Assembly (NCBI RefSeq): GCF_028583425.1
Contig: NC_072795.1
Location: forward strand, 67,284,001-67,348,000
DNA: 64,000 bases
Reading direction: 5' to 3'
DNA from: Eublepharis macularius
Lineage: Eukaryota; Chordata; Lepidosauria; Squamata; Eublepharidae
Position numbers and translations under genes: made by a program. The notes below the pieces were generated by a model, which saw only the letters and a list, made by a program, of their open reading frames with translations, did no database searches and was not told where the DNA came from. Position 1 is the first letter of the stretch; the number at the start of each line of letters is the position of its first letter. Below are positions 10,789-23,562 of this stretch, in pieces.

Positions 10789-13700
10789 TTGCCCTTGCTG
10801 TTTTCCTAGTGAAGGTGGAAATCAACAAGGCTACCACAGTGTTCCCTGGGGCAGGAATGGCAAAGGTCTGTATTCATCTTTGCTACTCTGCATAATGTAG
10901 GGAGGAAGAGTTGCTAGTATATGTTATGTGCAGTAAGTGAGGATGACCGATGCCTGTCCTAATTAATATTCAAAGGACATACAGGAGCGTGCCATATAGT
11001 GGCAGCTGGCTCACATTTAAGCAGCATATGCTTTAAAAGATTTACCTTCACCACTGAATGAAATCTCACTATATATGAAGACTTCACTGTCTTAGGGAAA
11101 ACAAAACCTTTTAAAGTGATGAAACCAGTGAGCTAATTCAAAATACCCTGTGCTCTTGCTGATGAACTACACTGTCTGAGGTCTGCCTTTTTTTTTTACA
11201 ATTTCAAAAGCACGAGACTGCCATTGTGAAAAAGCACCCCAAGATCATGAGCCTCATGGCGCAGTCCCTATCACTTTCCTCTGCTGAAAACGGGGAGAGC
11301 TGGATCGAACAGCACTGGTGATCAGTTTTAGCAAATCTGAACTTCACTGCTGCTAGAAAATGGTCAACGAGAATTTTAAAGGGAATAAACTGATGAAGTG
11401 TCACACTCCAAATGGAAGAATTGTCTTCCATTTTATAGCCATAGGAACCAGTTCTCTGTTAAAGCAGGGTGGGGGTTCCTCCCCCCCTCCTGGATAGAGC
11501 TCTTGTTTGTTGCTACAGTTTTATAGGTTGGATGGCTGTAGTGCTAGAGAACTTTGAACAAAATGGGTTGTTCTGTTAAGGGGGCCACAGCCATTAAAAC
11601 CTCAACTTTTAATTCTGACTGCTGAGGCTACTTTGATAAGCTTCAGCTGAGGTGAACCTTTGTATAGTTCATCTATAGGTATGTGTGTGTTGTCCATTTA
11701 CAAGGACTCTGCAGAAAGTAGTCTGGAAAAGGCTTGCTGTGCCTGCAGTGAGATTTTCAGTACTTTGTTAGTACGCCTTTTTTTCTACCAAAAACAATGG
11801 AAACCCAAATTAGCAGACGTTTTAAAAATATTTTGTATTAGTTTCTAATGTATATTCTTACATTATCGCAGTGCTGGTATGTTTACCTGCACAAAGCTAC
11901 TTTTTGTAATATTTTTGTGAATCACTAAGCTTTCTCCTCCTCCTATGTATTCAAGGTGCATTAAAATTGTTTGCATAATTGTCTTGTATGCATTTATTGA
12001 GTGATCGCAGAAGTGATAAAAGTGACTTTATCCACTCATTCTTGTTTGACTTCCTTGTTCCAGCTCTGCTTTTCAGGTTGCAATCAGGTTAGAGGGGCCC
12101 TTTTGTGTGCGACACAAGAGCCCCCGCCATGTGTGCTTTTGCTTCTCAGATAGAGGGTTATATTCTCATGTGGGAGTCTTTGCTTCAAGTCATACCTTTG
12201 CAAGTCTCGGGCCTCCATCCATGTTAGTGGCCATGCATACTATTTTTATTCACAGAATTGCAGGTAGAGATTAATAGTGACTTTGAGCCCACTACACTAT
12301 CTATTGAAAGACTGGCTTTTGGGTGGCTGTTCTAGGATTCAGCTTCTATACGTTTTTTTTCTCTCTGCAAGAAAGCAGGTAATAGGACATTTATATCACC
12401 AGTTCTCTTGTAAAGCATCTGTTTAAATGCTTAGAGTTTTATGTACTTCACAGGAAAGCCCTACTCTTCAGTGCTTTGGAAATGGGACATACAAACATTT
12501 AAATAGAATTTAAATGAGAAATGGGGAGAGTTTCAGACAATTATGATGAGCATCAAGGCAGGCAGAGGCATAAAGCAAAAATATCTCTGAAGTAATGATG
12601 CAACAGCTTTTCCAGCAGCATTGAACAATTGTGTGATCATACATTTGTAGTCTAGTCATAATAAAATCTTTTAAGAAAGGATCGGTAGAATTATCTTGTA
12701 TGAGAGGGTAGAGAATAGATGGGTGGATCAAGGGAGATGGGAGAAATTTTCTTTCATCAAGTAAGTAGACTTCATTGGAGCATCTTCCTAGAGACTGGAA
12801 CTAACTCCATTAAGGCTCTCTCCTGCTATGAAGAAAGCTGAAATCCCAAAGAGGCTTTTTTTCTGAAACAACTCTGTATTGGGGAAAGTAAACTCTGCTG
12901 CACCACAGTTACACCACATGCCAAATGAATCAGGTGTGTGTAGCAACAGCTTGAACACACCCACAAATGCTACATGATGACCTGGTGTAGCTTCCTCCCA
13001 ATACATGCTTTCATGGTGAACCAGCATTGTCTATAAATTGTGCATGAATTGATAATGGATGTCACGCTATGTTTCAGACAGATCGCTACCCCAGCTACAT
13101 GAGGGCACAGGTTGTACCTTGTCTCAGAACTGATCAGCCCATTGTGGCATTGTACATAGTTAGTTCTGTATATCCTATAAGGCTGCAGCCTCAATGAAAG
13201 GTTCCAGAAGCATCTTGTGTGTGGTTTTGATACCCAAAAGGCCAGAATCTTCCAAATGCACAAGGCCCTGTATATGAAGCATTTGCTTTGCCTAGTGTAC
13301 GCAGTGTCACAAAAACATTTCTGTATTATCCAGTGTTTCTGTTCTGTGTGAAGGTTGTTTTTCCAAGTTTCAAGGATCCCTTTACCAGCCAGATCTTTAG
13401 TTATGTTCATTACTTGTCTGGATTCATATCCTATAAATCAAAGCCGTAGAGGTCTGAAAGTTGAAATGAACTTGTCTAGAGAGAGGTGTTCAACATGGAG
13501 CCTAACAACATCTTTCCTGATGCCTGTCAAGAGTTTTCAGAAAACTGGTGGGGCTTTGCCCAGCAGGGCTTCTGATTGGCCACTGGAGGTCAGATTGGCT
13601 ATGCAAATTCACAAAAACATTGCTCTGGTTACAGCTGCCACAACAGTGTAAGTATATTTTTGAACAATGTCCAGTTCCTGCCTTTTTGAGCCAGTGGGCA

Positions 13701-14394
13701 CCTTTGAAATTCTGACTCAAGAGTGGGGTGACATAAGCACAAAATGGCTGCCTCAGGAGGTGAACCCAACCACAAATTATCAGCGTATGAGGTTATGCAT
13801 AATTAAAATAGCAACTTTTCAGATTTCAAGCAGAAGCGGTTTAACGAGGTACTTTTTAAAATAAGCATATGAAAATATTTTCTTGCATATATACAGCTTA
13901 CCTCCAGTCAGTCACTGAAGATCCTTTCATTGTGGTAGCTGCTGCCAAATCAAGTTTTTAAAATCACTGTTTTACAGTCTGAAGCAAATATCTGCAGTTG
14001 AATTCCAGCAGACTGTGGATTGGGGTCAGAGTGGAATTCATCCTACATAGGACTAGGTTTATTATTTATTTTTAGAATTTATCATCCAGCACGAATTTAG
14101 TGTTGCCAAGTAAGCATGGAATATGGTATCTTGTCTGTAGTCAGCATTCTGAATTTCTTATTTTGCAGTTTAAGGTTAAAATCTTGGCTGTGGAAGACAG
14201 ATTCAGATAAAGGGCTTTGCAATGTTTTTTCAGAATTGGGGGACTTGAGCATCAGAATTGTTCCCTGCAAAGTTCCATGCCTTTTTGGCCTGGAAAAACA
14301 TCTATAGCAGGTCCACAAGGGTATAGCATAATGGATAAGAGCATGGGCTATGGACTGGAAGCCCAAGTATCAGCTTGGCCCTGCCTGGAAGGAG
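10789..14394. other. No recognised feature
   Basis: About 3.6 kb of AT-rich DNA. The minus-strand open frames (for example 12970-13410) have no recognisable protein content and no paired splice sites that I can see. Confidence 0.5.
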
Positions 14395-15500
14395 TTTATT
14401 ACTTATATTCCGCCTTTCTCACTGCAACTCAAGGCAGATTACACAGTATGAGACAACATGATCAAAGATTTTGACATATGAAACAAGACAATAGAATATG
14501 GAATACAAATAAATCCAGTACAGAGCTGAAACCATGCTGAAGAAAAACACAAGCAATTTGATCAAACATTAAATAATGTACTGGCTATCCAGCAGAAACA
14601 TACTTACCTCAGCAGATGTACCCAATTAGTATAATCCACATTCTCTTCAAGACTTGCTGTTAGCCATTACCTCACATAACACCCCACTACTCATGTAGAA
14701 AAGCCCTCCTAAACAGAGTTGCCAGTCTCCAGGTGGTAGCTGGAGATCTCCTGGAATCATAACTCATCTCCAGTTGACAGAGATCAGTTCCCCTGGAGAA
14801 AACAGCTGCTTTGGAGAGGACTCTATGACATTATACTCTGCTGAGGCTCCCTTCCAGCCCAAACCCAATCCACTCCAAGCTCCACCCCCAAAATCTGGAA
14901 TTTTCCAACCTGGAGCTGGCAAACCTACTCCTAAATAATTCAATTTTGCATACTTTGTGGAAAGTCAGGAAAGTGGGAACATTTCTGACCTCAGGTAGGC
15001 CATTACAGGTCCGCTGGTCTCCAACCACAACCCTTTGGGTTCCATTCATGAGGAACGATTTAAGTCCATCCAAAGCACACATCCCCGATACCCACTTCAA
15101 CAGATGGTATGGTCTACAGTATCAAAGGATAGATCCATGAGGAGTAACAAAGCAGCACGACCTTTGTATACAGTCGGGGAGGTTATCAGCTGAAGCCAAT
15201 ACTGTCTCAATTCCATAGCCCAGTCTGAGACCAGCCTAAAAAGGGTCCAGAGCCCCAGAGCTATTCAAGAAGGCCTGGAGTTGTTCAGCTACTGCTTTCT
15301 CAATCAGTTTGCCCAAAAAGGCATGTTAGAGACTGGGCGATAATTGGCCACACCATTTTTGTCTAGAGATGGTTTTTTAAGTAGCAGGCAGATGACTGCT
15401 TCTTTGAGTTGCTAATGGAAGGTGCCCTGATTTGCTGACTGATTTGTGATAAATATCAAAGACTCAATTATATGTTTTTTACAAGATTTTAGCAGCCAAG
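14395..15500 (-). mobile_element. L2-clade LINE, decayed, minus strand, split by a hAT-like element
   Basis: Read on the minus strand, 15500 to 14936 gives L2 reverse transcriptase pieces. They resemble the NNYRPVSNLPFLGK, DPFQ(S/A)G, LAFDTVDH and QRVVVG blocks of L2, running into LPEVRN, which belongs near the L2 C-terminus, so the middle is deleted. The terminal block FRRAF-like and the 3' tail (TCCGCCTTTCTCACTGCAAC on plus, the usual end) resume left of a hAT-like insertion at 14714-14927. Frameshifts and stops mark it as old. Confidence 0.75.
14714..14927 (+). mobile_element. Nonautonomous hAT-like element (GTTGCCA family)
   Basis: About 214 bp flanked by the exact 8-bp duplication CTCCTAAA (14706-14713 and 14928-14935). 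Termini CAGAGTTGCCAG and CTGGCAAACCTA are inverted. The body carries the family signature GGAGATCTCCTGGAAT then GAGATCAGTTCCCCTGGAG. It interrupts the L2 at 14395-15500, so it is the younger of the two. Other copies lie at 23563, 28970 and 54802. Confidence 0.85.
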
Positions 15501-17189
15501 TTCAGTAGGTGATTATGATAAATCCCTCTTCATTAGACTCAACCTGTAATTTTTAACATGCCTCTAGCACTGCAACCCATGTTTCTGCCTGCCCAATGTC
15601 CAAACTGTGAATTTTTCCATGACATGAATACATGCAAATTTGCTTTATTCATAATCTAAATTCTGTTACCAGAATAAATTATCTTGATGCAGAATTTGTG
15701 AGGCAGGGTGTTGAATTGCCACACCTTCCATATTTTGTGGGTGTATACAAATTAGTTTTGTGAGGGAGGCACAAAACAAGAAGCAAGGGGAGGTGGCTTA
15801 CTCAGCCATTATAAAGAGACTTGTATGCTTGGTACCCTAAGGCAAAGTGCATCTAGCTCGTGGCATACTGTTAATATTTTACCTGCTTTGAGGTTAGGCA
15901 GAATGCTAAATACTCATTGAGGCTGGAGGACGCCTGAGGCAGTTTCTTGGGGCTAGTAGCCTATAGACAACTGTGGGTTTGTTCTTGCAGACCAGATAAT
16001 CCTGATCTCTACGCAGCAGAGAACTAATACTGGGCTGAGATTGCTTCCCTCTCATTGTTGGATCTCTTCTATCACCCCATAACTGATTCTAGTTCTTGAC
16101 TATTTCCTAAATTGTTGGGTGCTGTTAAAATAAACTTTGCAAAAGCTGAACTGCTAAGCTTGCTTTTTTCCTAGTGGGAGGTCAGCTAGAAGAAACATTA
16201 GAGTTAGGCACACAAAAAAATAATCACAGAGGCTGCTTCCACCCAGTGAAAATTCTCTGCATTGTTTTTACCATTGCTGCAACTGGAGAGGTTTGGACAT
16301 TACTGGCAAGAGTTTTCACACTGGAAATTTTCTGTGCACTTTCCTCTTTCCTTTTTTTTTTTAAACTTTTCCTTTCCACATATGCTCTGCTGGGCTCGTG
16401 AGGGAATAGTTATGATGGTTGTTTTCTTGGCTTTTTTAATGTATGTGTTATAATTTTAACATACAAGTAGTCTCCCTTCAACCATCTTTCAGTTTCTTCT
16501 CCCCGGTCTTTTCCAGACAGTTGGTACAAAAAACCACTAGCACCCTTCTTTTTATATTTCTGTAATGAAGCAGGTTGGTGATTTCATATTTAAAAACCAA
16601 ACTGGGAATTCAAGGAAATTAAAATTTGTCATGGAAATTATTATACCTGGGAACATCCAGTTTTCATTATCAATCTTCTGTGCAGGCACCCATGGGATTG
16701 CACATGCACAGGCCTGCTGATCAATAGGTTCTGTAGCTTTAAATCTGTAAGGGAGTGTATCCTCCTCCTCCCAGAGGGCATGCATGACTGTTTGCTGCCC
16801 AAACAGCCCATGCTCTGCTGAAGGAGACACCCCTACCCTCAGTCTCTCTTTTGCCATTCATCAGAAAGGATGTAGCTGTAGTGAGCTCTTCTTTCCAGCC
16901 CGCTCAGATCATTACGTGGTTGTCTGAGGAGAGAAAGAAGAAAGAAATCTGTTAGTACTCATGGTAGACAAAGTCTTGTTAAAAAAGTGCACACAATGCA
17001 GCACTAAAATAATGAAGACAGATGGGCACTCTCATCTGTCTCGAAGAAGGGCATAATGTCAGGGCATGTAAGCACTGCCATGTCTTTACACCCAAGGCTT
17101 ATGCTGAAAGAGCCATGAGGCTGAAGGCCATGTTATGAGAAAGAGCCCACTCCAGCTTCTGTGGTCTGGCAGTGAAATCTTCTGCCTTG
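15501..17189. other. No recognised feature
   Basis: AT-rich DNA. A short stretch at about 16225-16340 has terminal-like words (GCTGCTTCCACCCA) resembling the MITE at 26849, but is too degenerate to call. Confidence 0.45.
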
Positions 17190-17420
17190 GCGGAGCTTAA
17201 GATTTGGTCAAGAGCTCCATCCTAGACTCGGAATCCGGTGGGAATACCAACTTGTAACCTCTGCGCCTCCACCCAAAAAAAGAAAGACGTAGGTAAATCC
17301 TCGTCGTCCAAGTAATATCAAACCTGATCTGGCAGACAGAATCATTGAAATCCATCACACTGTTGGCTTCATCTAAATCTCCCTTGATGCACTCTTTGGA
17401 AGAAAAGGGCAAACTGATCC
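17190..17420 (-). mobile_element. Probable L2-clade LINE fragment, minus strand
   Basis: Minus-strand translation gives IYLRLSFF and PPDSESRMELL, resembling the YADDTQ(L/I)YLS...SDSESAVEVL segment just after the catalytic aspartates of L2 reverse transcriptase. The YADD itself is not in the same frame, implying an indel. The adjoining open frame (17369-17608 minus) is not recognisable. Confidence 0.45.
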
Positions 17421-17830
17421 AGCATTGACCATATCTGATCCCTCAGAGCCAGGGCAATGTACACCACCAAGAATGCTGCTCCCACAAGCGCCTGCCTTGG
17501 TATACCCATTATATACTCCCACCTTCCAACACTGACTAGGGTAAGGTCTACCACCCAAAGCTGATCAGTTCCATCCCAGATCTGATTCCACCAACCCCCC
17601 ACAGACACTCATCTTGCAGTAATCCAGCATGATCTTTCATAGTGTTTCATCTGTCAAGGTTGGAGATTGAGATGGGTGCCATGGATCGGAGCCCAAGTGT
17701 TCCCCCAGACTTGTCTTCTAATGAGCTAGTTAGGGACTAGGACTGATGATTTCCGGTTGTACATTGAACAAATGCTGCAAATGACTAAGTCACTGGACAT
17801 AGATGTAAATTCAACCAAACCCAAACTGAA

Positions 17831-17930
17831 GGATAAAATCCTTCAACATTTAGGCAACAAGGATAAAATCCTTTAACATTTAGGCAACATTTAGGCAACA
17901 ACCACTGTTATCCAGTGGTTACTGGATAAC
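17831..17930. repeat. 30-bp tandem repeat next to a 10-bp perfect hairpin
   Basis: GGATAAAATCCTTYAACATT units start at 17831 and 17861, and a partial third (TTTAGGCAACA) at 17890. Directly after, GTTATCCAGT (17907-17916) and ACTGGATAAC (17921-17930) form perfect arms around a 4-base loop. Confidence 0.75.
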
Positions 17931-19120
17931 AAAAGTAAAAGGATAGATGCTAGAGTATGCACCACATAATAGTCAAGTCCTTTCCAAATATTTTATTACA
18001 GAAACAAATGTGGCAATAGATCATTTTAGCATTATACCAATTGCTGTTTGTTTTTAATGCCTGAAAAAACTGGCATGGCAGGCACAAAATATTAGGAAAA
18101 TGTCATCTTTGTAGCACAAAAATGTGCACCATTCCTTCCACATGATATGTTAACATACTTGTACTGTACTATTTCTAAAAAAATTGGAGTATGTATGTTT
18201 GGGAAAGTATACTGAAGACAGGGACTACCTGGAAAGAGAATTATTAGAGAATGACATTGTATAGTTGCTCCAAAAACAGAAAAGCACTTCTGTTTTGGAA
18301 ATCATGAAAAAGAAGAAACATCATGTGGAAGCAGACCATCAGTGGCAATTACTGCTCAATCTGACCCAATGAACTGTACCAGTGGAACTGCAGCCCAAGA
18401 AAGGAGAGCTGGTAGGCGCTCTGCTCTTCTCTTGCTCTTTATTTTACCATTACTGTGTTTGAAATCACGTTGTTTATATGATGCACCATAATGAAAGTCA
18501 CATCCACAACCTATTGACCCACCCCATCCCCTGCTCCGAACCACATTCTACCACTGCTAGAACAGAGAAGGACCACTGCAGCACGTTGGCTCTGGAGCAA
18601 ATAATTTTAGATGATTCAAGTGAGTGAGCCAAGCTACACATGGCAGAGGAAAGGCATATTCTGTCTCCTGCTTTCTCTGAACTCACATCCAGCTGCCCAA
18701 ACAGGCATGATCTAGAGGTTAGGCTTAAGCTCTGAGGTTGTTTAGGGAATGCTTGCTAAGCTCCATGAAGATGAAAAAGGACAAAAAATCCTCATAATCA
18801 AATCCAAAGAGAAACAAAATGAGGGTGAGAAGGAGAGAAAGCAGATGAAGCTACAAGGAAATAAATGAGGCCACCTTTTCACTTTTTTGTGATAAATCAA
18901 GCATAGAGACCAGAAATATCAACACTTTAGCAGACTGAAACTGGCATAGTTAGCACATGCAATGTAGTCTAGAGATTCCAGGTACCATGGTTTAGCTTAG
19001 CCTTACCACAGATTCCCTGTGGTTTTTGCTCAGTGTCACAACCTTGGGGTGTGGACCTTGCTTCTTCATTTTCTGCAGCTCCCCTCTACTGCTCATAATT
19101 GTAAAGTGGGCTGCCCTCAC
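17931..19120. other. No recognised feature
   Basis: AT-rich DNA. If the exon candidate at 19121 is real, this is downstream intron on the minus strand. Confidence 0.45.
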
Positions 19121-19412
19121 CTGCAAGTACTTCTGGGCCTCTTTGATGTGACTGCTATGGAATAGGTTGCCAAAAATGTAACAATGCGCAGATACTATGG
19201 TGTCATGATTCAAGTCTAAGAGCTGGGAGACCATGAAAGATCGCTGGATGACCTCGAGCTGTTTGTTTTCTCTCAACTTCACAGGGTTGTTTTCGGGAGG
19301 ATAAAATGGAGGAAGGGTAACAATGTAGCGAGATGTTTTGGGTCCCCAGTCAGGAGAAAAGCTGGTTATAGATATATACATAAACTCGTGTTGAACAAAA
19401 TATGCAGGATTT
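19121..19412 (-). CDS. Candidate internal exon of an unrecognised host gene
   Basis: The minus strand is open for 150 codons (19444-18992), unusual for this AT-rich region. A sensible exon sits inside. At the 5' side is CCCATTCAG then AAATCC (acceptor AG at 19413-19414). At the 3' side TACTTGCAG meets GTGAGG, a strong donor match (last exon base 19121). That gives 292 bp: one base completing a split codon, then 97 full codons. The peptide includes SPDWGPKTSRYIVTLPPFYP and LDLNHDTIVSAHCYIFGNLF; its composition looks protein-like, but I do not recognise the family. The acceptor's pyrimidine tract is weak, and an alternative acceptor lies further in (ATCTATAACCAG). It could also be a repeat-derived frame. 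No partner exon was found in the window. Confidence 0.35.
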
Positions 19413-20582
19413 CTGAATGGGCCACCATGAGCCCCAGTGGTCACATAAATAGAGACTACTGTATATCAAGCATCTTCAATAGAGGATTGCTTTTCAAATA
19501 GTCTGTATATTAGTGAAAGGTTGAAAGGAAAGGTCTTCAGTCTTTCTTTAACCAGGATTGTGACCCCCACCCCCAGCTTTGAAAAAGAAAAACGGTTTTG
19601 TTTTTCTTTAAACAGAAGAATCTGCATGTAAAAACTCCTAACTGGTTTCAGACTAGCCTAAGCAGGAAACCAATGATTGTGTGGGGGGCCAGCAAATGCT
19701 TATAGCAAGTTCCAGGAAGTGTTACTTAGTAATCTGGCTAAGCCCTCACAAACACAACTTGTGTAGGCAGAGTTGAGAAAACAGCCACGCGGCAGTCAAG
19801 CTAGCTAGAATGAGAGGGAGAGAGGATGAAATGAATTAGGACATTGCCAAAGCAGATCAGGAGGATACTGGAGCTTGAGTCACCCAAAAACCTGGTGTAT
19901 TCCTCCCCCCACTCTGTCTTAAAGGAAGGGAATTCCCATTCAGATGTTGGTGGAATGATAACAAAGATTCCAGAAGGGCGAGCTAAGCCTTGCAACTGTG
20001 TGAATAGATTAAAATTATGCCAAAAACATACATCTGCTTAAATGTACATCATTAATTTTAAAAGTACAGTTTTGGTACATATACTTCAACAGAAGATTGG
20101 ACATGAAGGGGAGATGGATTATTGCTAATGAGAGGCCAGAGGGACTGGGCGTGTAGCAGAGCTCCCCAGCATGGTGCCCACAGACACCTAACCTGGTGTC
20201 TGCCAAGTGTTTTTAGAAAGTAAGCAGGAAAGAAAGATCCACATAAGGGGCAAATTGAGGGTCTTCAGTGGAAAAAGCAACTGCCTTTTGGAGTGTAGTC
20301 TATTATAGCAAGTAACATATGTGCCCCCCCCAAATTTTACTATATAGTGTAAAAAATGTCTGTCTTGGATGTCTAGAACCTCCTCAGCAACAAAGCTCAG
20401 TGGGTGGCCTTCAGTAATTGTGTGAGTGTGTCTGTCAACCCAGTCTAGCCTAAGCAACCTTTCAGGCTTGCTATGAGGATCACTGAAGTTGAGAGCACTT
20501 CACACCTTGAAAGAGAAACGATAACATCAGAGTTTTCTTTTTGTTCTTGATCTGAAGATTAAACCAAAACACTGTGGTAAAA
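19413..20582. other. No recognised feature
   Basis: Unrecognised DNA. The part near 20150-20215 (GGTGCCCACAGACACC, TGTCTGCCAAGTGTTTTTAG) resembles an interspersed squamate repeat I cannot name. Confidence 0.4.
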
Positions 20583-20720
20583 TGTATTTTTAAAATATAT
20601 ATTTACATCTCACTTTTCTTCCTGCTGGGGATCCAAAACACGTTATAATATTTTTCACCTCTTCTCCTTTTTATCCTCACAACAACCCTGTGAGATAGGT
20701 TTGGCTGAGAGAGAATGATA
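20583..20720 (-). repeat. Sauria-type SINE 3' part, minus strand, degenerate
   Basis: On plus it reads TCCTCACAACAACCCTGTGA then GATAGGTTTGGCTGAGAGAG, the reverse complement of the Sauria SINE body. The tRNA-like head is missing. Confidence 0.55.
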
Positions 20721-20825
20721 GACTGACTGCATCATGTTGTACATCATTACTTGCATGTGGAAGGCCCCTGGTTGCCACCTCTGATTTAAGAGGACTGAGA
20801 AAAATGTTGCTCTGAGTCTTGGAAG

Positions 20826-21130
20826 ACTGGGTGGAATTCACTGCCACAGGATGTAATTCAGGTGACTTTAAAAAGGAATTAGACAAATTTATGGAAGGAT
20901 AGGGACATCAATGGCTATTAGGCCACTGACTAAATGGAACCTCCAACGGTCAGATGCAGCAAACACCTGCATAGCAGTGCCAGGGGCAGGCAGCAACAAG
21001 GGGAGTCTTTGGCCTCCACACCCTGCTTGTAGGCCTCCTGGGTGTGTGTGTGTGCATCTGGTTGGTCACTGCAAAACAGGATGCTGGACCACTGGTCTGA
21101 TCCAGCAGGGCTGTTTTTGTATTTCCTATC
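20826..21130 (+). mobile_element. CR1 LINE 3' end (second subfamily)
   Basis: It reads GGTGGAATTCACTGCCACAG, AATTAGACAAATTTATGGA, AGGATGCTGGACCACTGGTC and TGATCCAGCAGGGCT in order, the usual 3' part of a squamate CR1. It differs from the subfamily at 10370 (different last 100 bp, no ATTCTATG run). Confidence 0.85.
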
Positions 21131-22615
21131 CGAGGATAGGTCAAGACATAGTGATGGGCATGATCTGGAACAAGATGGTTCCTTATATCCTTGCTTTGGC
21201 TCTTATCAATGTCCACTTACTTAGATTTTTCTTGGGAAAAGTAGACCTCCATCATACTAGAAGAAACAGCAGCGGTCTATGTGACGTAGTAACTGTTAGA
21301 AGATTATGCACATAATCACATACTTTTGGTGGACCCTGGTTGTGCACCTGCACTTTTACCAGAAAGAATAAGTGTGAGTTGAAATGCTTTGGATCCTGGG
21401 TTTCAGGGCAAGTCTGGAACTTGGTTCTAGAATGCCTTGCAGCAAGCTAAGCGTTTTAAGAGAATTTATGCTGCAACTGGTTTTGTAGCTTTACTGACAG
21501 CCAATGTTGCATAAAAGGATCAACTCTTTTTTCTGAGACAGCATTAATGTGCTGCTAATGATCTGAGATTTTTTAATGGGTGGCCTAGATGAAAGAGTTA
21601 ATCCTACAGTGCTTGACCCTTCCCAGAAAGTGACCCCCCCATGCCACTAAAGGAATGGTTTGGAGAGAGCAGTTCCCTCTTTCCATCCCTTTAGAAAAGG
21701 TCACAACCCCTCCATACTCATTTGTGATCCCCCAAAGGTCATGACCTTGAGAGCTAATGTGTGTTGGCCAAGCGAATGAAAACTCCGGATGTTGGCAGGG
21801 CTAGAGAAATGCTAAGGAGAAGAGATTTTATTCTTTTCCATTTTAATTAGTCTGCTTTGATTGACTCAAATACTGGGCATCCCAAAGGACCTTAGTTTTT
21901 AAGAGTCCTCAAGAAGAAACAAGTTCTCATCAGGGACATACAGTTCTGCAGCCACAGCTCCACGCTCTTTTAGTTAAAGCAAGGATTGAGACATTGTCTA
22001 AGATCCATAGAGCAGAAGGGAAGGGCAGAATCATGTCATTCTTCAACAACAGTGAAAATTTGGTGGTGATTGAGACTTCAGGGCCTTGCAAAAAGTGACC
22101 CCTGGCAGAGGTCGTGGTGAGCCTGAGAGATTTAGCCCTGGGTGACAGCATCTAATTGCTGTTTATGAATTGTGATGCTAAGTGAACGGTAGAGCATTAT
22201 GGTCATTTGGGGGTGTTGCACACATCTTTGAAGACCTTTCCTGCAAGGTTTCCCTGTGAGGAGGTCTTCTGTGGCTTCCTGTTTTTCAGTAAGTATCTGT
22301 TTTATTGGGCAAACCTCTGGTGGCACAAGATTTTGTAGCCTTTCAGGCTGTACAGTATACTTCATTGGGCAGAATTAACATGGTAGAACCACATGGTCTT
22401 CCTACAGTGCACGGCCATCCATTGGTGTTTTGCCAGTTGAGGTTTGAAATACTTTCTCCAGGACATGGTTTAGAAATAAAAAGACCTATATTGATGCCTT
22501 TGATAAAGTATTAATCCAAAATGAGCTGAATATAATAGCTTGCCCCCCGACATCATGGTCCATCCTGGAAAAGAAAACACAATGTTTGTGTAGATTCTTG
22601 TCTTGGAATTCATGT
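21131..22615. other. No recognised feature
   Basis: Unrecognised DNA with only short frames. Confidence 0.45.
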
Positions 22616-22680
22616 CTAGAGTCTCATTTATGTCTGAGCCTGCTGATGCAGGGAGGGCGGAATATAAATAAAATAAAATA
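22616..22680 (+). mobile_element. L2/CR1-type LINE 3' tail remnant
   Basis: GAGCCTGCTGATGCAGGGAG then GGCGGAATATAAATAAAATA is the end of an L2-like LINE (compare 45426-45440, GGGGAGGGCGGAATAAAATG). Only the tail is present. Confidence 0.55.
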
Positions 22681-22935
22681 CTTATCATCATTCCATGGAT
22701 AGCGACATGAGAGTTCTTCTATGGCGCACCTGCAAGAATAAAAAAGAGACATTGCTATATTATAACACAGGACTTATTTGCTATTGTTTACTGTAATTAC
22801 TTACTGCCGGTGATTATTGAATAGAGAATTTGCTCATTGTATATATCTTCAAATGTTGATATGACTATGTAGACTTTACTCTGATGGATTTGGATAGGAC
22901 CTTCGTATGTATTTTAGGACTATTTATTTTATTCT

Positions 22936-22965
22936 CCAGCCATGAAAGCCTTTGACAATATATTT
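22936..22965 (+). repeat. Penelope-like terminal relic
   Basis: TCTCCAGCCATGAAAGCCTT then TGACAATATA matches, with few changes, the right end of the insertion at 811-837. It is too short to orient further. Confidence 0.45.
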
Positions 22966-23554
22966 TATGATTATTTATTGTATGCACCAGTCATCTTTAT
23001 AATTCATTATATTCATTCAAAAATTTAAAAATCATTTCAAAAATGTGACCTGTTGGATATGGAGTTTTCTATTGGACAGTGAGAATTCCTTACATCCCTG
23101 GCGGTGGGTTGTTGCTTGCTTTGTTGTTTGTAGGCTTTTCCCGGGGTGCCTCTCTTTTGTTATCTTAAGCTGGATGCTGGCAAATAAGATGATCTTTCGT
23201 ATGCCCATTGTCTCATTTAAAGAGGGCTCCCAGCTGCTTTGCATGCAGCTTTATCATGCCAGAGATACCGAGGTATTGCACTGGCATTCTAATGTTGCAC
23301 ATGTAGCAGCACTGTACACTGTAGAAATGCTCTCTGTCCTAGAATTTGCCTCTGTAATTCAACAGTTGGCGCTATGCTCTATACTTGCTCTAGAGGCAGC
23401 AAGGCTGGTAAAAGATTAGCAGAAGGAAAACTACGAGGCATGAGTCATGTCTCTCCCAAGCACACAGCAACTCAGCTCTTAGTTACACAAATGGCTCTGG
23501 CCAAGTAAGAACAAAAGGTTTTACATCTCAAAACTTGCTGGGGTATCACTCCAA
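22966..23554. other. No recognised feature
   Basis: A 124-codon plus frame (23045-23419) has no recognisable content and starts without support. Confidence 0.4.
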
Positions 23555-23562
23555 AAGGGGAC

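Noticed and set aside
17369-17608. Minus-strand frame considered as a protein-coding exon
   Set aside because: It sits beside an L2-like reverse transcriptase fragment and has no splice support; probably LINE-derived.
23045-23419. 124-codon plus frame
   Set aside because: No domain, no splice signals and no codon signature.
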